Source: Haloarcula marina (GTDB lineage: Archaea > Halobacteriota > Halobacteria > Halobacteriales > Haloarculaceae). From it: a stretch of 64,000 nt of DNA. Each line of letters starts with the position of its first letter. The first letter of the stretch is position 1. The stretch lies in NCBI RefSeq assembly GCF_024218775.1, contig NZ_CP100404.1:992001-1056000 (forward strand), written 5' to 3'. The position numbers and the translations under genes are program-made. Positions 44,040 to 52,197 of this stretch are shown here, in pieces. A model generated the notes under the pieces. The model had not been told where the DNA came from and ran no database searches. It saw only the letters and a list, made by a program, of their open reading frames with translations.

Positions 44040-44645
44040 ATGACGAAAACTGGTGACGTCGACGAGGACAAGCGCGCCACGTTGCGCCGCTTCGCCGCTC
44101 TCGGCGCTGCCAGCCCCTTCGTGCGATTCACCGACGACGGGAGCGACAGCGACGCTCCCGACGCCATCGCCGGGTACGTCTCCGCCCACCCCGGCACCCA
44201 CTTTTCGAAACTCCGCGACGACCTGCAACTCGGGACCGGCGAGGCCCAACACCACCTCCACCGCCTCGAAAACGACGGCGTCGTCGCCTCGCGGAAGGAC
44301 GGCGACTACCGCCGGTACTTTCCGGCGGGCCAGTTCTCCGAGTTCGAGCAAGTCACGCTCGGCTACCTCCGTCGGAAGACGCCGCGTGGAATGCTGGTGA
44401 CGCTCCTCCGAGACCCGACGGTGACCGCCTCGGAACTGGCGACGACACTGGGCGTCTCGCGGCCGACCATCAGCAACTACGCGGGGGACCTCGAATCGGC
44501 GGACCTGCTCTCGCGTGACGACGGCTACGCCGTCGCCGAACCGGAGACGGTGTTGACGCTCCTGATTCGCTACGCCGACTCGTTCGGCGACGAGGCCGCG
44601 GAACTCGCCAACGAGGCGTCGTCGCTGTTCCGGTACGACCCGTAA
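44040..44645 (+). CDS. Double winged-helix regulator
   Basis: A 201-residue protein with two helix-turn-helix units. The first is about 45-100 (HFSKLRDDLQLGTGEAQHHL ... DGVVASRKDGDYRRYF); the second is about 120-170 (TASELATTLGVSRPTISNYA ... LLSRDDGYAVAEPE). Each looks like a winged helix with a DNA-contacting recognition helix. No ligand-binding domain is evident. It lies 44 nt after the SPFH gene on the same strand, so it may respond to membrane state and regulate the operon, but its role is unknown. Note the hydrophobic N-terminal stretch FAALGAASPFVRF. Confidence 0.82.
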   Translation: MTKTGDVDEDKRATLRRFAALGAASPFVRFTDDGSDSDAPDAIAGYVSAHPGTHFSKLRDDLQLGTGEAQHHLHRLENDGVVASRKDGDYRRYFPAGQFSEFEQVTLGYLRRKTPRGMLVTLLRDPTVTASELATTLGVSRPTISNYAGDLESADLLSRDDGYAVAEPETVLTLLIRYADSFGDEAAELANEASSLFRYDP

Positions 44646-44732
44646 CCGTCGCTCGGCGGTGGGAGAACGGGAAAATCTGACTCGCCGTGTGGTGCAACCG
44701 GGCGAGTCGGAACCGGCCTTCGACGGGGCCGC

Positions 44733-44975
44733 TCAGGCGTCGACCATCCACGTCGTCGAGGAGGAGTACCCCCACTTCTCGACGTGGATGCCGTGGTCGC
44801 CGTCGGCGATTGCGCTCATGTTCGTCCCCACTTCCTTTGCCGAGAGGCCCAGTTCGTCGCCGATGAGGCGGGATTTGAAGTACGTCTGGTCGTCCGCGTT
44901 CGTTTGCAGGTACTCCAAGATTCGCCGCTGTTTCTCCGAGAGTGGGCCATCGGCCGCCTGTGCAGTCGCGCTCAT
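44733..44975 (-). CDS. DUF7123-type small protein
   Basis: An 80-residue protein, MSATAQAADGPLSEKQRRIL (1-20), with a wHTH-like helix pattern: LEYLQTNADDQTYFKSRLIG, then DELGLSAKEVGTNMSAIADG and the conserved C-terminus VEKWGYSSSTTWMVDA. I recall this as the haloarchaeal DUF7123 family. It looks like a small DNA- or RNA-binding winged helix. The ATG at 44975 is chosen because the upstream open frame is basic and low-complexity. It is divergent from the TRAM gene and converges with the double winged-helix gene. Confidence 0.78.
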   Translation of the reverse strand: MSATAQAADGPLSEKQRRILEYLQTNADDQTYFKSRLIGDELGLSAKEVGTNMSAIADGDHGIHVEKWGYSSSTTWMVDA

Positions 44976-45198
44976 TGCTACACCCGTTCCTTTCGGCGAG
45001 ATACCCTTAGTGAGTTTGGTACAGTCGGTTAACGCGCCGCTGTCTTGCGGTTTCGGTCGGCGGCCGGTGTCGACAGCGGTGGTAGTTGTCCGTCTGCCCC
45101 GTCGCTTGGTACGTGCAGGAAACAGGCCTCGGGCGTGCGTCAACGGCCGGTTTGACCGTCCGGCAGTTCTTTAGTAGTGGAACGACATTACGGCGAAC

Positions 45199-45204
45199 GG
45201 AGGT
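45199..45204 (+). promoter_or_regulatory. Shine-Dalgarno GGAGGT fixing a TTG start
   Basis: GGAGGT, complementary to the 16S rRNA 3' end, ends 8 nt before TTG at 45213. This is unusual in a region where most genes look leaderless and fixes the start of the TRAM gene at a TTG codon. Confidence 0.75.
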
Positions 45205-45212
45205 CTACTACA

Positions 45213-45617
45213 TTGGAAATCTCGGACGAACTCCTGTGTCTGTTCAGTGCTGAGGTAAGCGACGACGGCGACCGCTACGTCGTCGAAGTGCCGCGTCGCG
45301 AAGTCGAGACCGGGGCGGTCGAATCTGGCGGCACGTATCGCGTCGCGCTCATCTCTGCGGCGGGTGAGGACGGGACGGCCACCGACGACGAGGAGGTGGA
45401 GACCCCGCCAGACCAACCGCAACCGCCCGTCGAACCCGGTGAAGTCCGGTACGTCGAAATCGAGGACATCGGTAAGCAGGGCGACGGCATCGCCCGCGTC
45501 GAACGCGGCTACGTCATCATCGTCCCCGGCGCGGACATCGGGGAGCGGGTGAAAATCGAGGTGACCGAGGTCAAGTCCAACTTCGCGGTCGGCGAGATAC
45601 TCGACGAAAGCGTCTGA
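45213..45617 (+). CDS. TRAM-domain RNA-binding protein
   Basis: A 134-residue protein with an N-terminal beta region (EISDELLCLFSAEVSDDGDR) and a C-terminal TRAM domain (VRYVEIEDIGKQGDGIARVE...GYVIIVPGADIGERVKIEVT, about 75-125), an OB-like fold that binds tRNA and rRNA. Small TRAM proteins act as RNA chaperones in some archaea and are common in haloarchaea. The acidic Pro-rich linker (VETPPDQPQPPVEPGE) separates the parts. Start is TTG at 45213, supported by the Shine-Dalgarno sequence; the frame is open to a GTG at 45177. The YkgJ gene converges 3 nt downstream. Confidence 0.88.
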   Translation: MEISDELLCLFSAEVSDDGDRYVVEVPRREVETGAVESGGTYRVALISAAGEDGTATDDEEVETPPDQPQPPVEPGEVRYVEIEDIGKQGDGIARVERGYVIIVPGADIGERVKIEVTEVKSNFAVGEILDESV

Positions 45618-45620
45618 GTC

Positions 45621-46313
45621 TCAGTCTCTCTGTAGTCGCGTCCCGTCGGGCCGCTTTTGCCCTTCCGAGTCGTGGACGACGACGCCGTCACCGTCCGTCG
45701 GCCGGTAGTTCTCTCGGACGGCGATTGCCTCTTCCAGTTCCCGAACCGCTCGCTCTTTCAGCGCCGCGGCCAGTTCTTCGGCGTCTTCGCGGGAGATGTC
45801 GCGACCGAGACCTTCGCACTCGTGGGCGCGGACTATCCCGTCCGTATCAACCGCTTCGCCCATCGGTTGACTCGTCCCGCCGAGGGCGACGCTGAACGGG
45901 TAGGTCCGACAGATGAGCGGCCGGTCGCCGTGGACCGAACACGCCCCGACGCCGTCGTCGTCCTCGGTGTAGAACGTGCAGTCGCCGCAGTCGTCGGTCT
46001 GGAGCGCCCACTCGAAGGTCTCGCCCCGCGGCCCGTCCGGTGTCTGTTCGATGCCGTACGGCATCGGGCGGGCCACGTCGCGGAAATCGTACCCCTCGGC
46101 CTGTAACGCCCGAATCTCGTCGGGGAACACAGTCGCTGTGTGGGGTTCCGGGTCCGTCTCGGAAGCAGCACCCCCGTCGTCACAGGCCGCCTCACCGGCC
46201 TTACAGCAGGCCCCACAGCGCGTACACTCGAAGCCGATGGACTCGACGGCGTCGGCCAGTTCGGCCTCGTCGAGGTCGCGGGCGCGGTCGAGTTCGGCTT
46301 CGAGCGACTCCAT
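45621..46313 (-). CDS. YkgJ-family cysteine-cluster protein
   Basis: A 230-residue protein with two conserved Cys clusters that bind zinc or iron: FECTRCGACCKAGEAACDDG (about 28-47) and, further on, DDCGDCTFYTEDDDGVGACS then LICRTYPFSV (about 105-145), the usual YkgJ layout. The C-terminal part is helical and acidic. Members are found throughout bacteria and archaea and are poorly understood, perhaps Fe-S or zinc cofactor handling. ATG at 46313 is chosen because it begins just before the first Cys cluster. It converges on the TRAM gene and lies downstream of the MBL gene. Confidence 0.85.
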   Translation of the reverse strand: MESLEAELDRARDLDEAELADAVESIGFECTRCGACCKAGEAACDDGGAASETDPEPHTATVFPDEIRALQAEGYDFRDVARPMPYGIEQTPDGPRGETFEWALQTDDCGDCTFYTEDDDGVGACSVHGDRPLICRTYPFSVALGGTSQPMGEAVDTDGIVRAHECEGLGRDISREDAEELAAALKERAVRELEEAIAVRENYRPTDGDGVVVHDSEGQKRPDGTRLQRD

Positions 46314-46372
46314 ACGTACTCGTCGGCCTCGGCGGTGAAAAAGGGCGCGACGGCGGGTCGGTCCACGTCCGG

Positions 46373-47161
46373 TTATCCCCCGGCCTCGGCGCTCGGTCGC
46401 GCCCGCCGACCGTCCCATGCAATCGCGTCCTCGACGGCGAGTTTCTCCAGATGGGCGACGACGGTGGCGCGCGCGAGGTCACGCACGCCGTCGAGGTCCT
46501 TCTCGTAGGCCGCGTCGAGCACTTCGTCGGCGGTCCGTGCGCCCGTCGCTACCGCTTCTCGGACCCGACGCTCGCGGCGCAAGCGATGCCCGATGAGTCG
46601 TTGGCAGGTCGCTCGCGGGTCGTCGACGGTCGGGCCGTGCCCGGGGAGCAGTTGCGGTGGATTCCGTACGTAGAGGCGACGGAGCGACGTGAGATACGCT
46701 CGCAAGTCGCCTTCCGGCGCGCCGACGACGACGCTCCCCTCGGCGACGGCCACGTCACCGCTCACGACGCCGCTCTCCGTGACGAAGCCGACGTGTTCGG
46801 GCGCGTGGCCGGGCAAATCGAGGACGGTGACGCCGTCCGCGGCGGGAATCGTCGTCCCGTCGGCGAAGGTTCGGTCGGGCCGGATACCGGTTGCCGCCTC
46901 GAACGCGTCGGCGCGACCGCGCCGCGCCCACACCGTCGCGTCCGTCTCGTCGGCGTAGCGGGCGACGGCCCCGACGTGGTCGGGATGGTGGTGCGTGACG
47001 GCGACGTGGCCGACCGACCGCTCGGCGACGGCGCGGTCCAATCCGTCGGTTCGGGCCGCCGGGTCGACGAGGAGCGCGTCCGGCCCCGAAGAGAGGTACG
47101 CGGCCGTCTCGCCGGTCGGTGCGCGGGTCGCTACCGGTACGTCCACCCGGGTCCATGTCAT
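46373..47161 (-). CDS. MBL-fold metallohydrolase
   Basis: A 262-residue metallo-beta-lactamase fold hydrolase. Metal-binding signature THHHPDHVGAVARYAD (about 56-71; HxHxDH-type). Later ligands: LDLPGHAPEHVGFV (His), GVVSGDVAVAEG (Asp) and LLPGHGPTVDD (His). The C-terminal part (about 190-262) is a winged helix with an arrangement like LACTB2-type hydrolases (DEVLDAAYEKDLDGVRDLAR). The substrate is not apparent. It is upstream of the YkgJ gene (59-nt gap) and downstream of the small HTH gene (48-nt gap), all on the minus strand, so they could form a unit. Confidence 0.9.
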   Translation of the reverse strand: MTWTRVDVPVATRAPTGETAAYLSSGPDALLVDPAARTDGLDRAVAERSVGHVAVTHHHPDHVGAVARYADETDATVWARRGRADAFEAATGIRPDRTFADGTTIPAADGVTVLDLPGHAPEHVGFVTESGVVSGDVAVAEGSVVVGAPEGDLRAYLTSLRRLYVRNPPQLLPGHGPTVDDPRATCQRLIGHRLRRERRVREAVATGARTADEVLDAAYEKDLDGVRDLARATVVAHLEKLAVEDAIAWDGRRARPSAEAGG

Positions 47162-47209
47162 CGAATGAGTTCTCGCGGGTGACGGGCAAAACTCCAGCGG
47201 CGGGCGGGA

Positions 47210-47482
47210 CTACGCGGTGAGGAAGTAGACCTGCTTGCGGGCGTCCGTGAAACTGTACCGGGAGCCTACGAGGCCGGACTCTTCGAGGCGGTTCAGCGCG
47301 TACCGGACCGTCCGGTCCGGGAGCAGCGAGGATTCGGCGAGTTGCCCCTGTGAGAGCGGGGAGTCGTCTTCCAGAACCTTCGCGACGAGTTTCGCGCTCG
47401 GCGGGAGTTCGCGGAGGCGCTCGCGGAACTCGTCTTCGGCGAAGGGGGAAACGGCTACGTCCTCGGTGGTAGTGGTGCTCAT
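47210..47482 (-). CDS. Small winged-helix (MarR/TrmB-like) regulator
   Basis: A 90-residue DNA-binding protein: LPPSAKLVAKVLEDDSPLSQ (about 26-45), the recognition region GQLAESSLLPDRTVRYALNR (about 45-64), and the wing EESGLVGSRYSFTDARKQVYFL (to the C-terminus). It is a stand-alone winged helix without a ligand domain, of a type common in haloarchaea. The gene's 5' side holds a strikingly AT-rich region (47505-47580) with inverted repeats that may be its autoregulatory site. It is the first gene of the minus-strand HTH-MBL-YkgJ group. Confidence 0.83.
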   Translation of the reverse strand: MSTTTTEDVAVSPFAEDEFRERLRELPPSAKLVAKVLEDDSPLSQGQLAESSLLPDRTVRYALNRLEESGLVGSRYSFTDARKQVYFLTA

Positions 47483-47506
47483 ACTGACCGATGGTCCAAC
47501 GCTACG

Positions 47507-47577
47507 GGTAAAACTTGGCTATATGTATGACCAAACAATACCGATTCTTAGATGTGTTTAATGTATCCTTATACAAC
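47507..47577. promoter_or_regulatory. AT-rich divergent control region
   Basis: About 70 nt, far richer in A/T than its surroundings, between the winged-helix regulator (minus) and the methyltransferase (plus). It contains GTTTTACCC on the minus strand about 25-33 nt before the regulator's ATG (its likely TATA), TATATGTAT, and the inverted repeat TGTAT-CCTT-ATACA at 47562-47575. Confidence 0.55.
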
Positions 47578-47681
47578 TGACCGTCGGGGCTGTCAGACGA
47601 CCAGTCCCGAGGCGGCGCGACCCGTTCGACCGCGCCCTCGCGTGGCCGTCACGGCCGCGCGGAGCCACGATTCCAGTATCG

Positions 47682-47688
47682 TTTTATC
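47682..47688 (+). promoter_or_regulatory. TATA element of the methyltransferase gene
   Basis: TTTTATC lies 24-30 nt before the GTG start at 47712, fitting a leaderless transcript. Confidence 0.55.
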
Positions 47689-47711
47689 CCCCCGGCGGGG
47701 AGAGTTGTAGC

Positions 47712-48416
47712 GTGAAAGGGCAGGAGTGGTACCAGGCCGACACGGTGGCCGAAGAGTACGAAGCCAAGCGGTTCTCCCGCGGCGGCCGCCTCATCGACCG
47801 CCGGGAGAAGCAGGCGGTACTTGACGCTATCGGCCCCGTCGACGAGAAGAGGGTCCTCGAAGTCGCCTGCGGGACCGGTCGATTCACCGTGATGCTCGCA
47901 GAACGCGGCGCGGACATCACCGGCCTCGACATCTCCGGGCCGATGCTCCAGCAGGGCCGACAAAAGGCGCAGGCCGCGGGCGTCGCCGACCACGTGGAGT
48001 TCATGCGCGGCGACGCCGCCCGCCTCCCGTTCCCGGACGACCACTTCGACACCGTGATGGCGATGCGGTTTTTCCACCTCGCCGACACTCCGGCGGCCTT
48101 CCTCGCCGAGATGCGCCGGGTCTCGAAGGAACAGGTGTTCTTCGACACCTTCAACCGATTCTCCACTCGGTCGCTGTACAACTGGGCGCTCCCGATGGGG
48201 TCGCGGCTCTACTCCCGGTGGGAAATCGACCGCCTACTGGACGGCGCGGGACTCGAACTCTCGACGGAGTCCCACGACTGGATCCTCCCCTACGGCTTCT
48301 ACCGCAAGATTCCGAACGAACTGGCGGCCTCGTTCCGCTCTATCGACACGGCTATCGGCGGGACGCCGCTGGGAACGAAACTCGCGTCGGTGTCCTACTG
48401 GAACACGCACGTCTGA
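47712..48416 (+). CDS. Class I SAM-dependent methyltransferase
   Basis: A 234-residue Rossmann-fold methyltransferase. Motif I is VLEVACGTGRFTVMLAERG (about 49-67), motif II ITGLDISGPMLQQGR (about 69-83), motif III EFMRGDAARLPFPDDHFDTV (about 97-116), and a post-core region (MRFFHLADTPAAFLAEM). The Met/Phe-rich substrate end carries no clear signature; targets may be quinones, lipids or small molecules. The N-terminal YQADTVAEEYEAKRFSRGGR resembles UbiE-like methyltransferases. GTG start at 47712 is leaderless-like. It is followed by the glycosyltransferase-like gene after a 156-nt gap. Confidence 0.87.
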   Translation: MKGQEWYQADTVAEEYEAKRFSRGGRLIDRREKQAVLDAIGPVDEKRVLEVACGTGRFTVMLAERGADITGLDISGPMLQQGRQKAQAAGVADHVEFMRGDAARLPFPDDHFDTVMAMRFFHLADTPAAFLAEMRRVSKEQVFFDTFNRFSTRSLYNWALPMGSRLYSRWEIDRLLDGAGLELSTESHDWILPYGFYRKIPNELAASFRSIDTAIGGTPLGTKLASVSYWNTHV

Positions 48417-48509
48417 CTGCGCGAGTCGCGAGCGCCCGGTTCCCGATTCAATTCTGGGTCGCTCCCGGTCTATTGCGATTCGGTCACTGACGCTCCCCAG
48501 TCGCATGTG

Positions 48510-48521
48510 ACGTGCGCACGT
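48510..48521. repeat. 12-bp palindrome ACGTGCGCACGT
   Basis: A perfect 12-bp palindrome about 19 bp before the TTTTAAG element that precedes the next gene. Could be an operator, but short palindromes are also expected by chance in GC-rich DNA. Confidence 0.35.
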
Positions 48522-48572
48522 GGCCCCGTTCGCCCGCGACTTTTAAGCGGTTCCGGAGTAGAATCGAGACGT

Positions 48573-49475
48573 ATGGAGCTCTCGGTGGTAGTCCCGACAT
48601 TGAACGGCCGCGAGGAACTGGCCGGTAGTCTGGACGCACTCGCCGAGGAGGCCCCCGACGCGGAGACCATCGTCGTCAACGGCCCCTCCGCCGACGGGAC
48701 GACGGGCATGATTCGCGACCGGCCGGACGTGGACGTGCTGGTCGAAATCGCGGACCGCTCGGTCAACGTCGCTCGGAACGCCGGACTGGACCGCGCGACG
48801 GGCGACGTGGTGGCGCTGGTGAGTCAAGGTCTCTCTGTCGAGGCAGGGTGGGCCGACGCCGTCCGTGCGGGCTTAGCGGAGGCCGCCGCGGTGACGGGAC
48901 CGACACACGAGCAACTCGTCGCGGGCATGACCACCGAGTCGAAGGAGACGCGGACCATCGGCGGTCGGGAGGTGACGTACTTCAACCCCGGTAACGTCGC
49001 CTTCCACCGCGGGACGCTCGACGCGTTGGACGGCTTCGACGAGTACCTCGAAATCGGCGGGTCCCGCGACGTGGCCCACCGACTCGCCGCGCGCGGCGAC
49101 CGGGTCGGGTGGAACACGGGGATGTGCGTCAGCCGCGAGTTCGAGGCCGACGGCGGCATCCGCGAGACGGACTGGAACTGGAAGTACCGGTCGCTGACGT
49201 ACCGACTCGTCAAGAACTACGGGGTGCGTCCAACGGTCGCCCGACGCGTCGTGAGCCACGCGGGTCGGGACGCGCTGGAGACACTGAAAGACGTCGCGCG
49301 CGGCGAGACGGCCCCCTCGCAGTGGCTCGGAACCGGAGAGAACGTCCTCAAGGGCGCGGGCATCGGCGTGAAAGACGGCGTCCTCGCCCGCTACCGCGAC
49401 CGGAGCGAACAGCGCAACCCGAACGGGCGCTCGCAGCGGGCCGACCGGGCCGTGGCCGTCTACGACTGGCGCTGA
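48573..49475 (+). CDS. GT2-like glycosyltransferase without a DxD motif
   Basis: A 300-residue GT-A-fold protein of the GT2 type: MELSVVVPTLNGREELAGSL (1-20), with VNVARNAGLDRATGDVVALV (about 64-83). The usual first Asp in the VVDxxSxDGT region is VVNGPSADGTTG, and the catalytic DxD position reads VSQGLS (about 83-88). A later element FNPGNVAFHRGTLDALDGFD looks like the acceptor-site region, and the C-terminus is helical and basic. It may be inactive or use a different metal-free mechanism. TATA TTTTAAG lies at 48541-48547. The adjacent amidohydrolase-like gene converges with a 1-nt gap. Confidence 0.8.
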   Translation: MELSVVVPTLNGREELAGSLDALAEEAPDAETIVVNGPSADGTTGMIRDRPDVDVLVEIADRSVNVARNAGLDRATGDVVALVSQGLSVEAGWADAVRAGLAEAAAVTGPTHEQLVAGMTTESKETRTIGGREVTYFNPGNVAFHRGTLDALDGFDEYLEIGGSRDVAHRLAARGDRVGWNTGMCVSREFEADGGIRETDWNWKYRSLTYRLVKNYGVRPTVARRVVSHAGRDALETLKDVARGETAPSQWLGTGENVLKGAGIGVKDGVLARYRDRSEQRNPNGRSQRADRAVAVYDWR

Positions 49476-49476
49476 C

Positions 49477-50286
49477 TCACGGCGCGAGTTCCTCGACTAC
49501 GCGGCCCGGGTTGTTCGAGAACACCTTCTTCATCGCGTCCTCGGACACGTCTAGTGTGAGTATCTCCATGACCGCCACGTTCGGGTGGGCGTGGGGCGCG
49601 CCGCTCCCGAACAATACCCGGTCGGGGTGCTCCCTGATGGCCCGTTCGAGCGGTTCTCGATAGCGGACCACGCTCGTGTCCAGATACAGGTGGTCGTGGT
49701 CGTCCAGTCGGTCGATGGCGTCGTTCATCAATTCCTTCCGGAGCGGGTGGCCGCCGAAGTGCGAGAGGATCACCGGGAAGTCGTAGGGGAGCAGTTCGTT
49801 GGCGACTTTCTTCGGCGAACAGTCCGCACCGCCGTGGACGATGACCGGGAGCGACACGTCGGCCAGTTCTTCCAAGACTTCCTCGTCCGGAAGGCCGTCT
49901 TTCGGCGGATGGAGTTTGAAGCCGTAGAAGCGGTCGTCGTAGGCGTACTTCTCGATGTCGCCGGGCGAGGTGTGGTCGTCGCTCCGGCGGCCGGTGAGGT
50001 TGCGCAGGCGAATGCTCGGCCCGGTCGTCACGTCCCGAGAGCCGTTGACGCGGGCGAACGCGACCAGCGGGCGACCGACGGACATCCGGGCGACGGCGTT
50101 GTTCGCCTTCAGATAGCCGTCCTCGCGCGGTCCCGGATAGACGACGGAGCGGACGACCCCTGCCTGATGCATCTCCCGTTCGAGTTGCTCCGGGTCGCCT
50201 ATTCCCGCCCGCGGCCGTCGGGTTTCGTCGGGTTCGACCCGGGCGTGGATGTCGACGATTCGGAACTCGTGTTCCAACTCCAGCAT
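49477..50286 (-). CDS. Amidohydrolase-like (TIM barrel) protein with altered metal site
   Basis: A 269-residue protein of the amidohydrolase-2 type. The first HxH is H14-A-R16 in RIVDIHARVEPD (10-21), with the second His replaced by Arg. Later strand motifs: FYGFKLHPPKDGLPDEEV (about 119-136), LPVIVHGGADCSP (about 146-158), FPVILSHFGGHPLRKEL (about 168-184). The final metal-ligand Asp position reads RVLFGSGAPHAHPN (usual FGSDxP), with Gly for Asp. So the metal site is at best changed. Such haloarchaeal proteins may be non-catalytic or have a different activity. It converges on the glycosyltransferase-like gene. Confidence 0.8.
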   Translation of the reverse strand: MLELEHEFRIVDIHARVEPDETRRPRAGIGDPEQLEREMHQAGVVRSVVYPGPREDGYLKANNAVARMSVGRPLVAFARVNGSRDVTTGPSIRLRNLTGRRSDDHTSPGDIEKYAYDDRFYGFKLHPPKDGLPDEEVLEELADVSLPVIVHGGADCSPKKVANELLPYDFPVILSHFGGHPLRKELMNDAIDRLDDHDHLYLDTSVVRYREPLERAIREHPDRVLFGSGAPHAHPNVAVMEILTLDVSEDAMKKVFSNNPGRVVEELAP

Positions 50287-50413
50287 CTATCCCACCTTGA
50301 GTGGAACCCTGTATTAAATCATCCGGGCGTTACGGAGCGCGCACGTCCGCCGCCAGTGCGCGCCACCGGGGCGGCGTCTGCGGGTCCCGGGGATAGGGGT
50401 CGCTACACTGTTA

Positions 50414-50428
50414 GAAAAGCTTATATAG
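50414..50428 (+). promoter_or_regulatory. BRE/TATA of the thermosome gene
   Basis: GAAAAGCTTATATAG: an A-rich BRE (50414-50419) followed by CTTATATAG (50420-50428). It predicts transcription start around 50450, giving a leader of about 14 nt that contains AGGTGA (50447-50452), a Shine-Dalgarno-like sequence 11 nt before the ATG at 50464. Confidence 0.7.
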
Positions 50429-50463
50429 AACCGCTTACGATGAAATAGGTGAGGCTACACAAT

Positions 50464-52044
50464 ATGTCATCTGGCCAGCGACGCATGGGCGGCCAGCCCC
50501 TCTTCATTCTCGACGAGGACGCCCAGCGCACACACGGCAAGGACGCACAGTCGTCGAACATCTCCGCCGGGAAGGCCGTCAGCGAAGCGGTACGCACCAC
50601 GCTCGGCCCCCGTGGCATGGACAAGATGCTCGTCTCCGACAGCGGTGACGTCGTCATCACGAACGACGGCGCGACCATCCTCTCGGAGATGGACATCGAG
50701 CACCCGGCCGCGCAGATGATCGTCGAAGTCGCCCAGACCCAGGAGGACGAAGTCGGCGACGGGACGACCACGGCGTCCGTGCTGGCGGGTCAACTGCTCG
50801 CGAAGGCGGAGGACCTGCTGGACGACGACGTTCACCCGACGACCATCGTCGAGGGCTACCACACCGCCTCCCAACTCGCCCAAGAGGCCATCGACGAGCA
50901 AGTGCTCGACGTCGACCTCGACGACGAGACGCTCGTCGAAGTCGCCGAGTCCTCCATGACCGGGAAGGGCACCGGTGACGTCGACGCGCACCGCCTCGCG
51001 GAAGTCGTCGTCGAAGCGGTCCGCCACGCCAAGTCGGATAACGGCGTCCGTCGGGACAACATCGAGATTCACACGCAGACCGGCGCGGCCACCTCCGCGA
51101 CGGAACTGGTCGAGGGCGTCATCATCGACGACACCCCCGTCCACGACAACATGCCCCGCTCCGCCGAGGACGCCTCCGTGGCGGTCCTCGACACCGAACT
51201 CGACGTGCGCGAGAGCAACGTCGACGCCGCTTACAACGTCACGAACGTCGACCAACTCAACGCCGCGCTCGACGCCGAGGAACAGGAACTCCGCGGCTAC
51301 GCCGAGGCCATCGTCGACGCTGACGTCGACGTCGTCTTCGTCACCGACGACGTCGCCGACCGCGTCGCCTCCCAACTCGCGAAGGCGGGCGTCATCGCCA
51401 TCGACAGCGTCAGTTCCTCGACGGCGAAGGACGTGGTCGAGACGACCGGCGCGAAGCGACTCGGCTCCGTCGAGGCGCTCGACGAGGACGCACTGGGACA
51501 CGTCGACAGCATCAGCGTCCAGAAGCACGGTGACGAGGAAGTGACGTTCATCCAGGGCGGTGCGGCCGCCGAGTCCGTCACCGTCTTCGCCCGTGGCTCG
51601 ACCGACCACGTCGTCGACGAAATCGAGCGCGCGCTCAACGACGCGCTGGACGTCGTCGTCGCCGCGCTCGACGCGGGCGGCGTCGTCCCCGGCGCTGGCG
51701 CGACCGAAATCTCCATCGCCGACCACATCCGCTCGACGGCCGCGTCCATCGAGGGCCGCAAGCAGTTGGCCGTCGAGGCCTTCGCGGACGCCGTCGACGT
51801 GCTGCCGCGCACGCTCGCCGAGAACACCGGACTTGACGCCATCGACGCGCTCGTCGACCTGCGGGCCGAGCACGAGAGTGAGGGCATCGCTGGCGTCATC
51901 AGCGAGGGCCAGACGGGCGTCGTCGGCGACCCCGTCGAGCACGGCATCCTCGACCCCGCCGCGGTCAAGCGCGAGGCCATCGACTCGGCGACCGAAGCCG
52001 CGACGATGATCGTCCGCATCGACGACGTCATCTCGTCTAGTTAA
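50464..52044 (+). CDS. Thermosome subunit without the GGM tail
   Basis: A 526-residue group II chaperonin subunit (CCT/thermosome) that folds proteins in an ATP-driven double ring. Seen: [20 protein letters not shown] (equatorial domain), [20 protein letters not shown] (about 70-89), [16 protein letters not shown] (about 92-107) with the ATP-hydrolysis Asp, and [13 protein letters not shown] (about 409-421). The C-terminus ends ...[11 protein letters not shown]; the Gly-Gly-Met tail of the main haloarchaeal subunits is absent, so this is likely a divergent Cct3-type subunit. No second subunit is in the window. ATG 50464 is used. Confidence 0.92.
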   Translation: MSSGQRRMGGQPLFILDEDAQRTHGKDAQSSNISAGKAVSEAVRTTLGPRGMDKMLVSDSGDVVITNDGATILSEMDIEHPAAQMIVEVAQTQEDEVGDGTTTASVLAGQLLAKAEDLLDDDVHPTTIVEGYHTASQLAQEAIDEQVLDVDLDDETLVEVAESSMTGKGTGDVDAHRLAEVVVEAVRHAKSDNGVRRDNIEIHTQTGAATSATELVEGVIIDDTPVHDNMPRSAEDASVAVLDTELDVRESNVDAAYNVTNVDQLNAALDAEEQELRGYAEAIVDADVDVVFVTDDVADRVASQLAKAGVIAIDSVSSSTAKDVVETTGAKRLGSVEALDEDALGHVDSISVQKHGDEEVTFIQGGAAAESVTVFARGSTDHVVDEIERALNDALDVVVAALDAGGVVPGAGATEISIADHIRSTAASIEGRKQLAVEAFADAVDVLPRTLAENTGLDAIDALVDLRAEHESEGIAGVISEGQTGVVGDPVEHGILDPAAVKREAIDSATEAATMIVRIDDVISSS

Positions 52045-52197
52045 ACACCCGAGGGTCTCGGCCAGAGGGTCTAAGCCGACGAAATCTCGAATCGAGCTAA
52101 CGAGGTCGATTTCGACCGCGGACGCCGGACGACCGCCGAACTACCAATTTTCGCAGTCCCGTTCCGCTTTCAGTCGCAGTGGGCGGTCACAGTTAAG
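52045..52197. other. Gap between thermosome and APC genes
   Basis: 153 nt without a gene. Two small inverted repeats lie here: CTCGA-A-TCGAG (52086-52096) and GGTCGA-TT-TCGACC (52104-52117). CCAATTTT at 52143-52150 is a possible T-rich promoter element. Termination or regulation of the chaperonin transcript is possible. Confidence 0.35.
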
